A stretch of 5,989 bases of DNA from Flavobacteriaceae bacterium (GCA_013001365.1 JABDMQ010000359.1:1-5989), one strand, 5' to 3'; shown: positions 1-5,989, counted from the stretch's first letter. Notes: generated by a model from the sequence alone, not told the origin. Numbers and translations: made by a program.

Positions 1-924
1 AAACCGATTTACGATATCCCTGGGTTTCCTGAGGTCCTTGCAGGAGAGTTGGTCGATAACCTTATGGAACAAATAAAGCCATTCAGTCCTGGATTTACGT
101 TAGGCGAACGTGCCGAGACCATTGAAAAACTTGAAGATGATTCTTTTGTGGTTACCACGAACAAGAGCACAAAACACAATGCACCGATTGTTGCCATCGC
201 AGGTGGCTTAGGTAGTTTTGAGCCGCGAAAGCCACCAATTGCAAGTATCGAGAGCTTGGAAGGCAAAGGTGTAGAATACATTATCCGTAACCCTGAAATG
301 TACCGTGACAGACGCGTCGTCATTGCAGGTGGTGGTGATTCTGCGCTCGATTGGAGCATTTTTCTGGCAGATGTTGCTAGTGAAGTAACTTTGATCCACA
401 GACGTAACGAATTCAGGGGAGCCTTGGACTCTGTCGAGAAGGTCCAAGAACTAAAGAACCAAGGAAAGATCAACCTGATCACACCAGCAGAAGTCGTTGG
501 ACTGGTTGGGCATGAACATCTAAGTGCAGTTGTAGTCAAGGAATCGGACAATATCCATATGGATAAGGAATATACTTTGGAGACCGATCACTTCATTCCG
601 TTGTTCGGATTGTCGCCTAAACTTGGGCCTATTGCCAATTGGGGATTGGAGATCGAGAAGAATGCCATTAAAGTTGACAACACATTGGATTACCAAACAA
701 ATATCCCAGGCATCTACGCCATTGGTGATGTAAATACCTATCCGGGAAAACTCAAATTGATCCTTTGCGGCTTCCATGAAGCAACCCTGATGTGTCAATC
801 TGCTTACCAACGAATCAATCCTGGCAAGAAATATGTTATGAAATATACGACTGTAAGTGGCATCGATGGATTTGATGGTAGTCGGAAAGAAGCAGAAAAG
901 GCAGTCGTTAAGAAAATAGAATAA
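1..924 (+). CDS. Ferredoxin/flavodoxin-NAD(P)+ reductase, thioredoxin-reductase-like type (5' end cut off by window)
   Basis: This FAD enzyme should move electrons between NAD(P)H and a small iron-sulfur or flavin carrier in the cytoplasm. The reading frame is open from base 1, so the gene begins upstream; 307 residues are visible and roughly 40-50 N-terminal residues, including the first FAD-binding GxGxxG, are missing. Visible landmarks (numbered from base 1) are a conserved KPIYDIPGFPEVLAGEL start, an NAD(P)H-binding turn AGGGDSALD at 109-117, a HRR at 133-135 that would suit the NADPH 2'-phosphate, and the FAD-contacting AIGD at 240-243. No CxxC redox pair precedes the GGGD turn, where true thioredoxin reductases carry it, which favours the TrxR-like FNR family. 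The ferredoxin gene downstream on the same strand is a natural partner, although an IVP-type element now lies between them. Translation ends at TAA 922-924, one base before the element's left arm. The family call is firm; the exact electron acceptor is inferred. Confidence 0.9.
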   Translation, partial: KPIYDIPGFPEVLAGELVDNLMEQIKPFSPGFTLGERAETIEKLEDDSFVVTTNKSTKHNAPIVAIAGGLGSFEPRKPPIASIESLEGKGVEYIIRNPEMYRDRRVVIAGGGDSALDWSIFLADVASEVTLIHRRNEFRGALDSVEKVQELKNQGKINLITPAEVVGLVGHEHLSAVVVKESDNIHMDKEYTLETDHFIPLFGLSPKLGPIANWGLEIEKNAIKVDNTLDYQTNIPGIYAIGDVNTYPGKLKLILCGFHEATLMCQSAYQRINPGKKYVMKYTTVSGIDGFDGSRKEAEKAVVKKIE

Positions 925-925
925 A

Positions 926-951
926 AGTAGTTAGTAGATAGTTGCTAGTAA
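926..951 (+). repeat. Left arm of inverted repeat flanking the IVP gene
   Basis: These 26 bases pair with 1311-1336: 21 Watson-Crick pairs, three G-U pairs (937/1325, 932/1330, 930/1332) and two mismatches (942/1320, 931/1331). The innermost nine bases (943-951) are a perfect match. From 932 the arm reads as a loose 7-base repeat beginning TAG (at 932, 939, 946 and 953), so TAG falls in all three forward frames. An alternative register, shifted by three bases in the outer half, pairs 927-937 with 1328-1338 at 10 of 11 positions. Confidence 0.8.
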
Positions 952-959
952 ATAGAAGA

Positions 960-1310
960 ATGGCAGTTAAAAAATTTGAGGAATTAATGGTGTGGCAAAA
1001 GTCTCAAGATCTATCAGTCGCTATTTATAAGCACTTTAATGATAGCAAGGATTTTTCCTTTAGGGATCAAATCAAAAGAGCTTCAGTTTCCATTTCAAAT
1101 AATATTGCTGAAGGTTTTGATAGGAATTCTAATGCCGATTTCACTAGATTTCTTTATTTTTCTTTAGCTTCTAATAGTGAAGTTAGGTCGATGCTTTATT
1201 TATCGATCAGACTTAATTTTATAGAAAAGAAAGAAGCACAATTGCTCATTGAAGATACCAATGAAATTTCTAGAATGCTTCACGGATTAATAAAATCTAT
1301 CAAAAATTAA
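960..1310 (+). CDS. Four-helix-bundle protein, 23S rRNA intervening-sequence protein (IVP/S23) family
   Basis: A 116-residue, basic, all-helical protein matching the IVP/S23 four-helix-bundle family, whose molecular function is not firmly known. The family is named from ORFs inside 23S rRNA intervening sequences, and its fold is shared with Avd accessory proteins of diversity-generating retroelements. Visible landmarks are helix 1 with FEELMVWQKSQDL (6-18), the signature segment RASVSISNNIAEGF (40-53), a third helix with SLASNSEVRSML (68-79), and a C-terminal helix (about 89-115) ending in IKSIKN. Length is typical of the family. ATG 960 is chosen because the protein then begins MAVKKFEEL as relatives do; a TTG at 942 would start inside the left arm. 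G+C is about 30%, clearly below its neighbours. It is not part of the reductase-ferredoxin pathway but appears to have been inserted between those genes. Confidence 0.88.
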   Translation: MAVKKFEELMVWQKSQDLSVAIYKHFNDSKDFSFRDQIKRASVSISNNIAEGFDRNSNADFTRFLYFSLASNSEVRSMLYLSIRLNFIEKKEAQLLIEDTNEISRMLHGLIKSIKN

Positions 1311-1336
1311 TTACTAGCACCTATTTACTGCTTACT
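1311..1336 (+). repeat. Right arm of inverted repeat flanking the IVP gene
   Basis: The inverted partner of 926-951. It begins one base after the TAA of the IVP gene and ends five bases before the ferredoxin ATG. Its complement shows the same loose 7-base rhythm as the left arm (TAGTAAG, CAGTAAA, TAGGTGC, TAGTAAT). If it pairs in the mRNA, the region just upstream of the ferredoxin start would lie in a duplex. Confidence 0.8.
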
Positions 1337-1341
1337 ACAAA

Positions 1342-1674
1342 ATGGAACAAGACATAAATATTAAGATTATCGACAGAGACGGCGTTATTCACGAGGTCTT
1401 GGCACCTACCGATATGGCAATGAACTTAATGGAGGTGGTTCGTTCTTACGAATTGGCTCCAGAAGGCACCATAGGTGTTTGCGGCGGTATGGCTATGTGT
1501 TCATCTTGTCAATGTTATGTGTTAACGGATCACGAACTACCAGAAATGCAAGATGATGAAGATGCGATGTTAGCGGAAGCGTTCAATGTGAAAGATAATA
1601 GCCGATTGGGATGCCAAATTCAAATGACGCCAGACATGGATGGTTTGGAAGTCGAGCTTGCCCCGGAAATTTAA
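1342..1674 (+). CDS. [2Fe-2S] ferredoxin, adrenodoxin type
   Basis: A 110-residue soluble, acidic electron carrier. The cluster ligands are visible in the adrenodoxin-type pattern C-x5-C-x2-C, at Cys47, Cys53 and Cys56, with the fourth ligand Cys91 in RLGCQI. An additional Cys58 lies next to the third ligand and is probably not a ligand. Length and acidic surface (for example DDEDA at 71-75) suit the family. The FAD-dependent reductase upstream on the same strand is the probable electron donor; the final acceptor (P450, Fe-S assembly or another oxidoreductase) cannot be told from this window. ATG 1342 has no Shine-Dalgarno but an A-rich leader (bases 1337-1341), as is usual in Bacteroidota. 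The inverted-repeat arm ends five bases upstream, so expression may depend on that structure. The gene ends 33 bases from the convergent dehydrogenase gene. Confidence 0.93.
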   Translation: MEQDINIKIIDRDGVIHEVLAPTDMAMNLMEVVRSYELAPEGTIGVCGGMAMCSSCQCYVLTDHELPEMQDDEDAMLAEAFNVKDNSRLGCQIQMTPDMDGLEVELAPEI

Positions 1675-1707
1675 TCGATTCTGTTTTTATTAATAGATTT
1701 ATTTTTC

Positions 1708-3825
1708 TTATTTGATCGGAAGCGCAAAGGCCATGATGACATTACCTTTTGGTGTCCCGAGTTTTTCACCACCGCATGCCAATACAATATATTGTTTGCC
1801 ATCGATCATGTAAGTAGCTGGTGTCGTAAAAGAAGCCGCGGGAAGCTTGGTCTCCCATAATAGATTTCCATCATGGCGGTCAAATGCCCTGAAATATCCA
1901 TCCTTGGTTGCAGCGATGAACAACAATCCATTCTCTGTAATTATAGGGCCACCATAGTTCTCAGTACCTGTGTTGACGTACTCATCATCAATCTTGGTTT
2001 TTCCTAAAGGGGTCTGCCAAAGATATTCCCCGTTGTTCAGGTCAATGGCAGACAAAGTGCCCCAAGGTGGTGTAATGGCTGGCAGGCCATTGCTGTCCAA
2101 GAACTTGTCGTATCCGGTATGCTTGAATGGTACTTGATAATCAATTTCTTCCACATTCGAGACTTCTTGTTTATCTCCTTCTTGGTCATCATAAATATAG
2201 GCGAGCAGAGCTTCGACTTCCGCATCTCTAAGCTGAGGGAATCCGGTCATCATGCCCTTGCCATTTATGATGATGTCGCGGGCATCCGATCTTAGAAGAT
2301 GATCATCTAGATTGGTAAGGGCTGGAAAATTGCTCTGTGGCGCTCCCGATCGATCGGGTTTGTGGCAAACGGCACAATGGTTATCGTAAAGTGCTTGTCT
2401 AACACTTGTATGACTCTTGGTATTCGTAGCAGATACTTGCAAGATCCAAGGCATCTCATTCGAATTCACGTACAGGATACCTTGTTCTGGATCGGCACCT
2501 GCGCCACCCCATTCGGCACCACCATCGTAACCTGGGAACAAGAGCACTGGCTCTGTCGACGGTGGCGCGTACTTGGCCTTGTCGTGTTGCTTCAATTTAG
2601 CCCGTAATTCGGCTTTGTTCTCGGCATATGGGCTAATGTCGGTTTCGGTGAGGTCTTCTGATTGTCGCGCAAAGGGTTTGGGCTTAACTGGTAAAGGTTG
2701 CGTTGGCCAAGCTGATTCGCCAGCTAGAGTGGAGCTTGGAACTGGGACTTCTTCAATTTCAAAAATAGGTTCTCCAGTCTCCCGATCGAACACGAATACG
2801 TATCCTTGCTTAGTGACCTGGGCAACAGCGTCAATACGTTGGCCATTTCTTTGTACCCAAATGAGATTTGGTGGTGCTGGCAAGTCTCGGTCCCAAATGT
2901 CATGATGGGTCATCTGAAAATGCCAAATTCGTTCTCCGGTATTCGCATCAAGAGCGACAAGAGAATTAGCGAACAAGTTCTGGCCTTTGCGTTCACCACC
3001 ATAAAAATCGGGTGCAGCCGAACCCAATGGCACATAAAGTATTTCACGGTCCATGTCAACAGCCATGCCTGCCCAGTTGTTTACGGCACCAACGTTTTCG
3101 GTGTTCTTATACGTATCTGGGATTTCCCAAGTGTCATAACCAAATTCTCCTGGATGGGGAATGGTATGGAAAGTCCATTCCAACTCGCCCGTAATGACAT
3201 TGAAAGCTCGGACGTCTCCAGGAGCTGCATCTGCTCCTTCAGACGCTCTTACAGGCATGATGATCAAATCCTTGAAAATGGTTCCAGGTGTATTGGAAAT
3301 CATGAATTTGTCTTGGGCAATTTCGGGAAGTCCCTTTTTCAAGGAAATTCTCCCCTTGTCACCAAAAGTCTCAATAGGCATTCCTGTCAGGGCATTCAAG
3401 GCATAAAGGTCAGGACCGATAGAGCAGAAAATACGTTTGTCATTGCCTTTCTCCCAATAGGAAACGCCACGGCTTGTGCTATGCCAAGCTTTTAAAGGGT
3501 CACCAAATCTCCAGATTTCCGATCCGGTTTTAGCATCAAGTGCAAAAGGTTGAACCCTAGAATCAACACCATATACCATCCCATTGGCAATAATCGGGCT
3601 CATTTGCATTTGTCCACTGTCGATAGTTTTGTATGACCAAGCAACTTCTAGCTGATTGACATTTTCAGGGGTTATCTGATTTAAGTGAGTAAAATGGTTT
3701 CTATCATCTCCACCGAGGTAAGATTTCCAGGATGTATGTTTTTTTGAGTTTTGGTCATCGGAACAACTAATAAAAGAGCAAATGAGTAAAACCACTATTC
3801 CCGATAATAGAAAGTTTGATTTCAT
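1708..3825 (-). CDS. PQQ-dependent dehydrogenase (glucose/quinate family) with inserted cytochrome c domain, lipoprotein
   Basis: A 705-residue exported quinoprotein that should oxidise a sugar or other alcohol with PQQ and pass electrons to its own heme c. The N-terminus is a lipoprotein signal: a hydrophobic stretch, then FISC with Cys21 as the predicted lipidated residue, followed by SDD. Beta-propeller repeats run from about 45 to 460, are interrupted by a cytochrome c domain (about 470-545; CAVCH at 484-488, likely axial Met at 525 or 526 in GKGMMTGF), and resume to the end. Recalled alignment with E. coli Gcd puts its His262, Asp466 and Lys493 at His115 (AWHSTSRGV), Asp314 (HHDIWDRDLP) and Lys339 (TKQG), so the active site looks intact. 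The five N-terminal membrane helices of E. coli Gcd are absent, replaced by the lipid anchor. ATG 3825 overlaps the upstream stop as TGATG; a GTG at 3828 is less likely. The substrate is unknown and no PQQ-synthesis gene is present here. Confidence 0.92.
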   Translation of the reverse strand: MKSNFLLSGIVVLLICSFISCSDDQNSKKHTSWKSYLGGDDRNHFTHLNQITPENVNQLEVAWSYKTIDSGQMQMSPIIANGMVYGVDSRVQPFALDAKTGSEIWRFGDPLKAWHSTSRGVSYWEKGNDKRIFCSIGPDLYALNALTGMPIETFGDKGRISLKKGLPEIAQDKFMISNTPGTIFKDLIIMPVRASEGADAAPGDVRAFNVITGELEWTFHTIPHPGEFGYDTWEIPDTYKNTENVGAVNNWAGMAVDMDREILYVPLGSAAPDFYGGERKGQNLFANSLVALDANTGERIWHFQMTHHDIWDRDLPAPPNLIWVQRNGQRIDAVAQVTKQGYVFVFDRETGEPIFEIEEVPVPSSTLAGESAWPTQPLPVKPKPFARQSEDLTETDISPYAENKAELRAKLKQHDKAKYAPPSTEPVLLFPGYDGGAEWGGAGADPEQGILYVNSNEMPWILQVSATNTKSHTSVRQALYDNHCAVCHKPDRSGAPQSNFPALTNLDDHLLRSDARDIIINGKGMMTGFPQLRDAEVEALLAYIYDDQEGDKQEVSNVEEIDYQVPFKHTGYDKFLDSNGLPAITPPWGTLSAIDLNNGEYLWQTPLGKTKIDDEYVNTGTENYGGPIITENGLLFIAATKDGYFRAFDRHDGNLLWETKLPAASFTTPATYMIDGKQYIVLACGGEKLGTPKGNVIMAFALPIK

Positions 3826-4724
3826 CACTCAGTTTTATAATTGATCAATTTTTGAGGCCCTTCCAAAAGCACTCTTACGATCTTAAGGGTGCCATCGTCC
3901 GTGGTGGCAATTTGCCATTTGATCAATGAGATCTGGCCATTCTCGATTTCAAGTCCTGTTATGCTTCGTGGGTGTACGCAACTACCATCATTAAAAAAGG
4001 CCAAATCCCCTGGTTCTGGAAATCGCGGTCTGTGCGTATGACCTGCAACAGTTAGCCTATTGTTGTTCTCAGCTATCCATTTCTTGATGCGTCGTTCTAC
4101 CTTAATAAGTTCCTTGTAATTCTTTGCTGGGCTGGTTGGGTCGGCAATGCCCATTACATTCAAGGGTTTCCAAAGGATACGAACCATGAAACGGCTCCAT
4201 TTCCAGAAGAGGTAGTTCCACCAATCGGCTTGATGGCCATGCATCAAGAATATGTCCTGCCCCGTATCGCAATGATGCAAGACCACGGCTTCATGATATT
4301 CTATTCCTGGGAACAAAGGCATGTCCTCTCCGGTCTTGGGGTCGAAATAGGTATATAGGTGCTTTTCAACATAACCCTGTTTACGATACACCATATCATG
4401 GTTGCCCCAGATCATGTGCAATCTGTCCTCATTGAAGAACTGCCGTAACAGGTCGTATACATTCTTATGTGCATTCAAGATAGATTCGAAAGAGAGGTTT
4501 TCCCAAAGCTCATCGCCATCGCCTAGTTCGCAGTAGCTAAACCCTTCGTCAAAATAATGCTTAAGGGCATGAAAATAGATATTACGGTTATTGGCAAAAT
4601 CGTCAGCAAAGCTATTGTCGCCACGATGGCAATCACTAAAAAGAATGAATTTTGATGTATCGTCAAAGTCGACAATCTTGGCATTGTTGTAAGCACGATC
4701 CAATCGTTTTCTGGCTGAAAGCAT
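3825..4724 (-). CDS. Calcineurin-like metallophosphoesterase
   Basis: A 299-residue dinuclear-metal phosphoesterase. The family motifs appear in order: D-x-H at Asp31/His33 (FSDCHRGD), GDGDE with Asp69, GNHD at 107-110, a metal-binding His in MHGHQAD (162 or 164), and GHTH at 228-231. All expected metal ligands are therefore present. Between the last two motifs lies a Trp-rich, basic segment (168-187, with W168, W169, W174, W176 and W185) that could lie on a membrane surface, recalling the lipid-facing insert of LpxH-type enzymes. The overall resemblance to LpxH-like hydrolases is only general, so the substrate is unknown. There is no signal peptide, so it should be cytoplasmic. Its TGA shares a base with the start of the PQQ-dehydrogenase gene, which implies co-transcription and probably translational coupling, although no functional link is obvious. 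The start ATG at 4724 is 25 bases after the terminator of the preceding gene. Confidence 0.88.
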   Translation of the reverse strand: MLSARKRLDRAYNNAKIVDFDDTSKFILFSDCHRGDNSFADDFANNRNIYFHALKHYFDEGFSYCELGDGDELWENLSFESILNAHKNVYDLLRQFFNEDRLHMIWGNHDMVYRKQGYVEKHLYTYFDPKTGEDMPLFPGIEYHEAVVLHHCDTGQDIFLMHGHQADWWNYLFWKWSRFMVRILWKPLNVMGIADPTSPAKNYKELIKVERRIKKWIAENNNRLTVAGHTHRPRFPEPGDLAFFNDGSCVHPRSITGLEIENGQISLIKWQIATTDDGTLKIVRVLLEGPQKLINYKTE

Positions 4725-4749
4725 AAGTAAATGTAATCAAATTCATATG

Positions 4750-4780
4750 AAAAAAGACCCCTCTTTTATGAGAAGTCTTT
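4750..4780 (-). terminator. Intrinsic terminator of the glutaryl-CoA dehydrogenase gene
   Basis: In the minus-strand RNA, 4780-4770 pairs with 4763-4753 as an 11-bp stem (AAAGACUUCUC with GAGGGGUCUUU, including two U-G pairs) around a 6-nt loop AUAAAA. The 3' side of the stem runs into a six-U tract at 4755-4750. In the plus-strand RNA the two wobble pairs become C/A mismatches, so the structure favours the minus strand. It lies 47 bases past the TAG at 4827-4829. Confidence 0.8.
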
Positions 4781-4826
4781 AATGGGTTTTTACAACCAAG
4801 TGAAATAAAAAGATATAGCTAAGCCA

Positions 4827-5989
4827 CTATTTAAAGGCGTTGAGGCCTGTGATGTCCAGTCCTGTGATAAGCAAGTGAATATCATGCGTTCCTTCGTAAG
4901 TGATTACACTTTCCAGGTTCATGGAATGGCGCATAATACTATATTCGCCAGTAATTCCCATGCCGCCAAGCATTTGTCGAGCTTCACGCGCTATGTTAAT
5001 GGCCATCTCCACATTGTTTCGTTTCGCCATGGATATCTGAGCTGAGGTTGCTGTACCTGCTTCGCGCATCACACCCAATCGCCAAGCCAGTAATTGGGCT
5101 TTGGTAATCTCGGTGATCATCTCGGCCAGTTTCTTTTGTTGTAATTGGAATTGCCCAATAGGTTTCCCGAACTGGATACGTTCTTTACTATACCTAAGGG
5201 CCGTGTCATAGCAATCCATAGCAGCGCCAATGGCTCCCCAAGCAATGCCGTAACGTGCAGAATCCAAGCATCCTAATGGTGCTCCGAGCCCAGATTTGTT
5301 TGGCAGAAGGTTTTCCTTTGGAACCTTGACATTATCAAAAATAAGTTCTCCTGTTGCACTGGCTCTTAATGACCATTTACCATGTGTTTCTGGTGTTGAG
5401 AATCCTTCCATACCGCGTTCTACGATCAATCCATGGATACGCCCTTCTTCGTTCTTGGCCCAAACAACAGCGATTTGACAGAATGGCGAATTGGAGATCC
5501 ATAATTTAGCACCATTCAATAGATAATGGTCACCCATATCCTTGAAATTGGTGGTCATTCCTCCAGGATTACTACCATGATCTGGTTCCGTAAGTCCAAA
5601 GGAACCGATCCACTCCCCTGATGCCAGTTTTGGCAAGTATTTTTGACGCTGCTCTTCATTACCGTATTTCCAGATCGGATACATGACCAACGAGGATTGT
5701 ACAGAAGCTGTGCTTCTTACACCAGAGTCGCCACGTTCGATCTCTTGCATGATCAATCCATAGGAAATCTGGTCGAGTCCTGCACCGCCATATTCAACAG
5801 GAATGTAAGGGCCAAAAGCGCCGATTTCTGCCAGACCACCGATGATCTGCTTCGGGAATTCGGCTTTTTGCGCGTATTCCTCAATAATTGGGGACACATC
5901 ACGCTTAACCCATTCCCTGGATGCTTCACGCACTAATTTATGTTCGTCTGAGAGTAATTCGTCTAGATTGTAATAATCTGGCGATTCAA
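4827..5989 (-). CDS. gcdH: Glutaryl-CoA dehydrogenase (acyl-CoA dehydrogenase family), extreme N-terminus beyond window
   Basis: An FAD enzyme that oxidatively decarboxylates glutaryl-CoA to crotonyl-CoA at the end of lysine and tryptophan breakdown. The frame is open to the window edge and 386 residues are visible; upstream of the GTG at 5933 it continues through ESPDYYNLDELLSDEHKL, a normal acyl-CoA dehydrogenase N-terminus, so only a few residues including the start codon are missing. Numbered from the first visible residue, EIERGDSGVRS (82-92) carries the Glu/Arg/Ser set that marks glutaryl-CoA dehydrogenase (human Glu87, Arg94, Ser95). FGLTEPDHGS (130-139) and WIS (163-165) are FAD-domain motifs, and TYEGTHDIH holds the catalytic base Glu365. 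The closing segment ITGLNAFK matches the human ITGIQAF. The glutaryl-specific arginine separates it from straight-chain acyl-CoA dehydrogenases. No other catabolic gene is visible beside it, and a terminator follows it, so it ends its transcript. Confidence 0.92.
   Translation of the reverse strand, partial: ESPDYYNLDELLSDEHKLVREASREWVKRDVSPIIEEYAQKAEFPKQIIGGLAEIGAFGPYIPVEYGGAGLDQISYGLIMQEIERGDSGVRSTASVQSSLVMYPIWKYGNEEQRQKYLPKLASGEWIGSFGLTEPDHGSNPGGMTTNFKDMGDHYLLNGAKLWISNSPFCQIAVVWAKNEEGRIHGLIVERGMEGFSTPETHGKWSLRASATGELIFDNVKVPKENLLPNKSGLGAPLGCLDSARYGIAWGAIGAAMDCYDTALRYSKERIQFGKPIGQFQLQQKKLAEMITEITKAQLLAWRLGVMREAGTATSAQISMAKRNNVEMAINIAREARQMLGGMGITGEYSIMRHSMNLESVITYEGTHDIHLLITGLDITGLNAFK

Larger units (their letters stand above)
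926..1336 (+). mobile_element. IVS-like element: four-helix-bundle gene framed by long inverted arms
   Basis: The span consists of a 26-nt left arm, a 351-nt gene of the 23S rRNA intervening-sequence protein family, and a 26-nt right arm. The arms can pair over their full length, which would present the gene as a roughly 360-nt loop on a stem. Known intervening sequences in 23S rRNA (for example in Leptospira) have this layout, a terminal stem with an internal ORF of this family, and are cut out by RNase III. Here the unit lies between two protein genes, starting one base after the reductase stop and ending five bases before the ferredoxin start. The gene is about 30% G+C by hand count, against about 40-55% in sampled stretches of the flanking genes. 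This suggests separate origin. No transposase or integrase is visible, so how it moves, if it does, is unknown. Calling it an element is inference. Confidence 0.6.

Noticed and set aside
942..1310. An earlier TTG start for the IVP gene
   Set aside because: It would add six residues encoded by the inverted arm, while ATG 960 gives the normal family N-terminus MAVKKFEEL.
926..1336. A diversity-generating retroelement, because the IVP protein shares its fold with Avd
   Set aside because: No reverse transcriptase and no template/variable repeat pair can be seen in the window; the sequence fits the IVP branch better.
921..1342. AAAA on both sides of the inverted arms as a target-site duplication
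   Set aside because: Four A residues in an A-rich region are not informative; the boundary itself is uncertain by a few bases because two pairing registers are possible.
1675..1707. A bidirectional terminator between the convergent ferredoxin and dehydrogenase genes
   Set aside because: The gap is T-rich but contains only short palindromes (AATCGATT, TATTAATA) with no stable stem.
2345..2358. A perfect 14-bp palindrome, CCCGATCGATCGGG, as a protein-binding site
   Set aside because: It lies within the coding sequence just after the heme-binding motif and is accounted for by ordinary Pro-Asp-Arg-Ser-Gly codons; no second copy was seen.
2362..3495. Several open frames on the plus strand opposite the PQQ-dehydrogenase gene
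   Set aside because: They overlap each other and a strongly supported gene, show no recognisable domain, and read as antisense shadows.
3825..3828. GTG 3828 as start of the PQQ-dehydrogenase gene
   Set aside because: The adjacent ATG at 3825 overlaps the upstream TGA in the usual coupling arrangement and leaves a normal signal peptide.
4738..4745. TGAATTTG on the minus strand as a Bacteroidota -7 promoter element (TAnnTTTG)
   Set aside because: One consensus position is wrong, no TTG lies at the expected -33 distance, and the leader would be very short.

Overview
The window looks like chromosomal DNA of a Bacteroidota bacterium, most likely a member of the Flavobacteriaceae. The protein sequences resemble that group, start codons lack obvious Shine-Dalgarno sequences, and one lipoprotein carries a C-S-D-D start typical of the phylum. 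This placement rests on pattern recognition only. There are six protein genes, two of them cut by the window edges, and no rRNA or tRNA.

Left part (1-1674, + strand): the 3' end of a thioredoxin-reductase-like ferredoxin/flavodoxin-NAD(P)H reductase is followed by an adrenodoxin-type [2Fe-2S] ferredoxin. Together they form a plausible NAD(P)H -> FAD -> [2Fe-2S] electron-transfer pair. Between them lies an AT-rich gene for a four-helix-bundle protein of the 23S rRNA intervening-sequence (IVP/S23) family. It is framed by two 26-nt arms (926-951 and 1311-1336) that can pair at 24 of 26 positions. The arms plus the gene fill almost the whole gap between the reductase stop codon and the ferredoxin start codon. 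This looks like an IVS-type element sitting in an mRNA operon rather than in 23S rDNA, and it is the most interesting object in the window.

Middle part (1708-4724, - strand): a calcineurin-like metallophosphoesterase is followed, through a TGATG stop/start overlap, by a lipoprotein PQQ-dependent dehydrogenase of the glucose/quinate family. A cytochrome c domain is inserted into the dehydrogenase propeller. The two genes are probably translationally coupled. The dehydrogenase converges on the ferredoxin gene with 33 nt between stop codons.

Right part (4750-5989, - strand): a nearly complete glutaryl-CoA dehydrogenase gene (lysine/tryptophan catabolism) whose start lies just beyond the window. 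It is followed by an intrinsic terminator that pairs fully only in the minus-strand transcript. No gene-free stretch exceeds about 100 nt.
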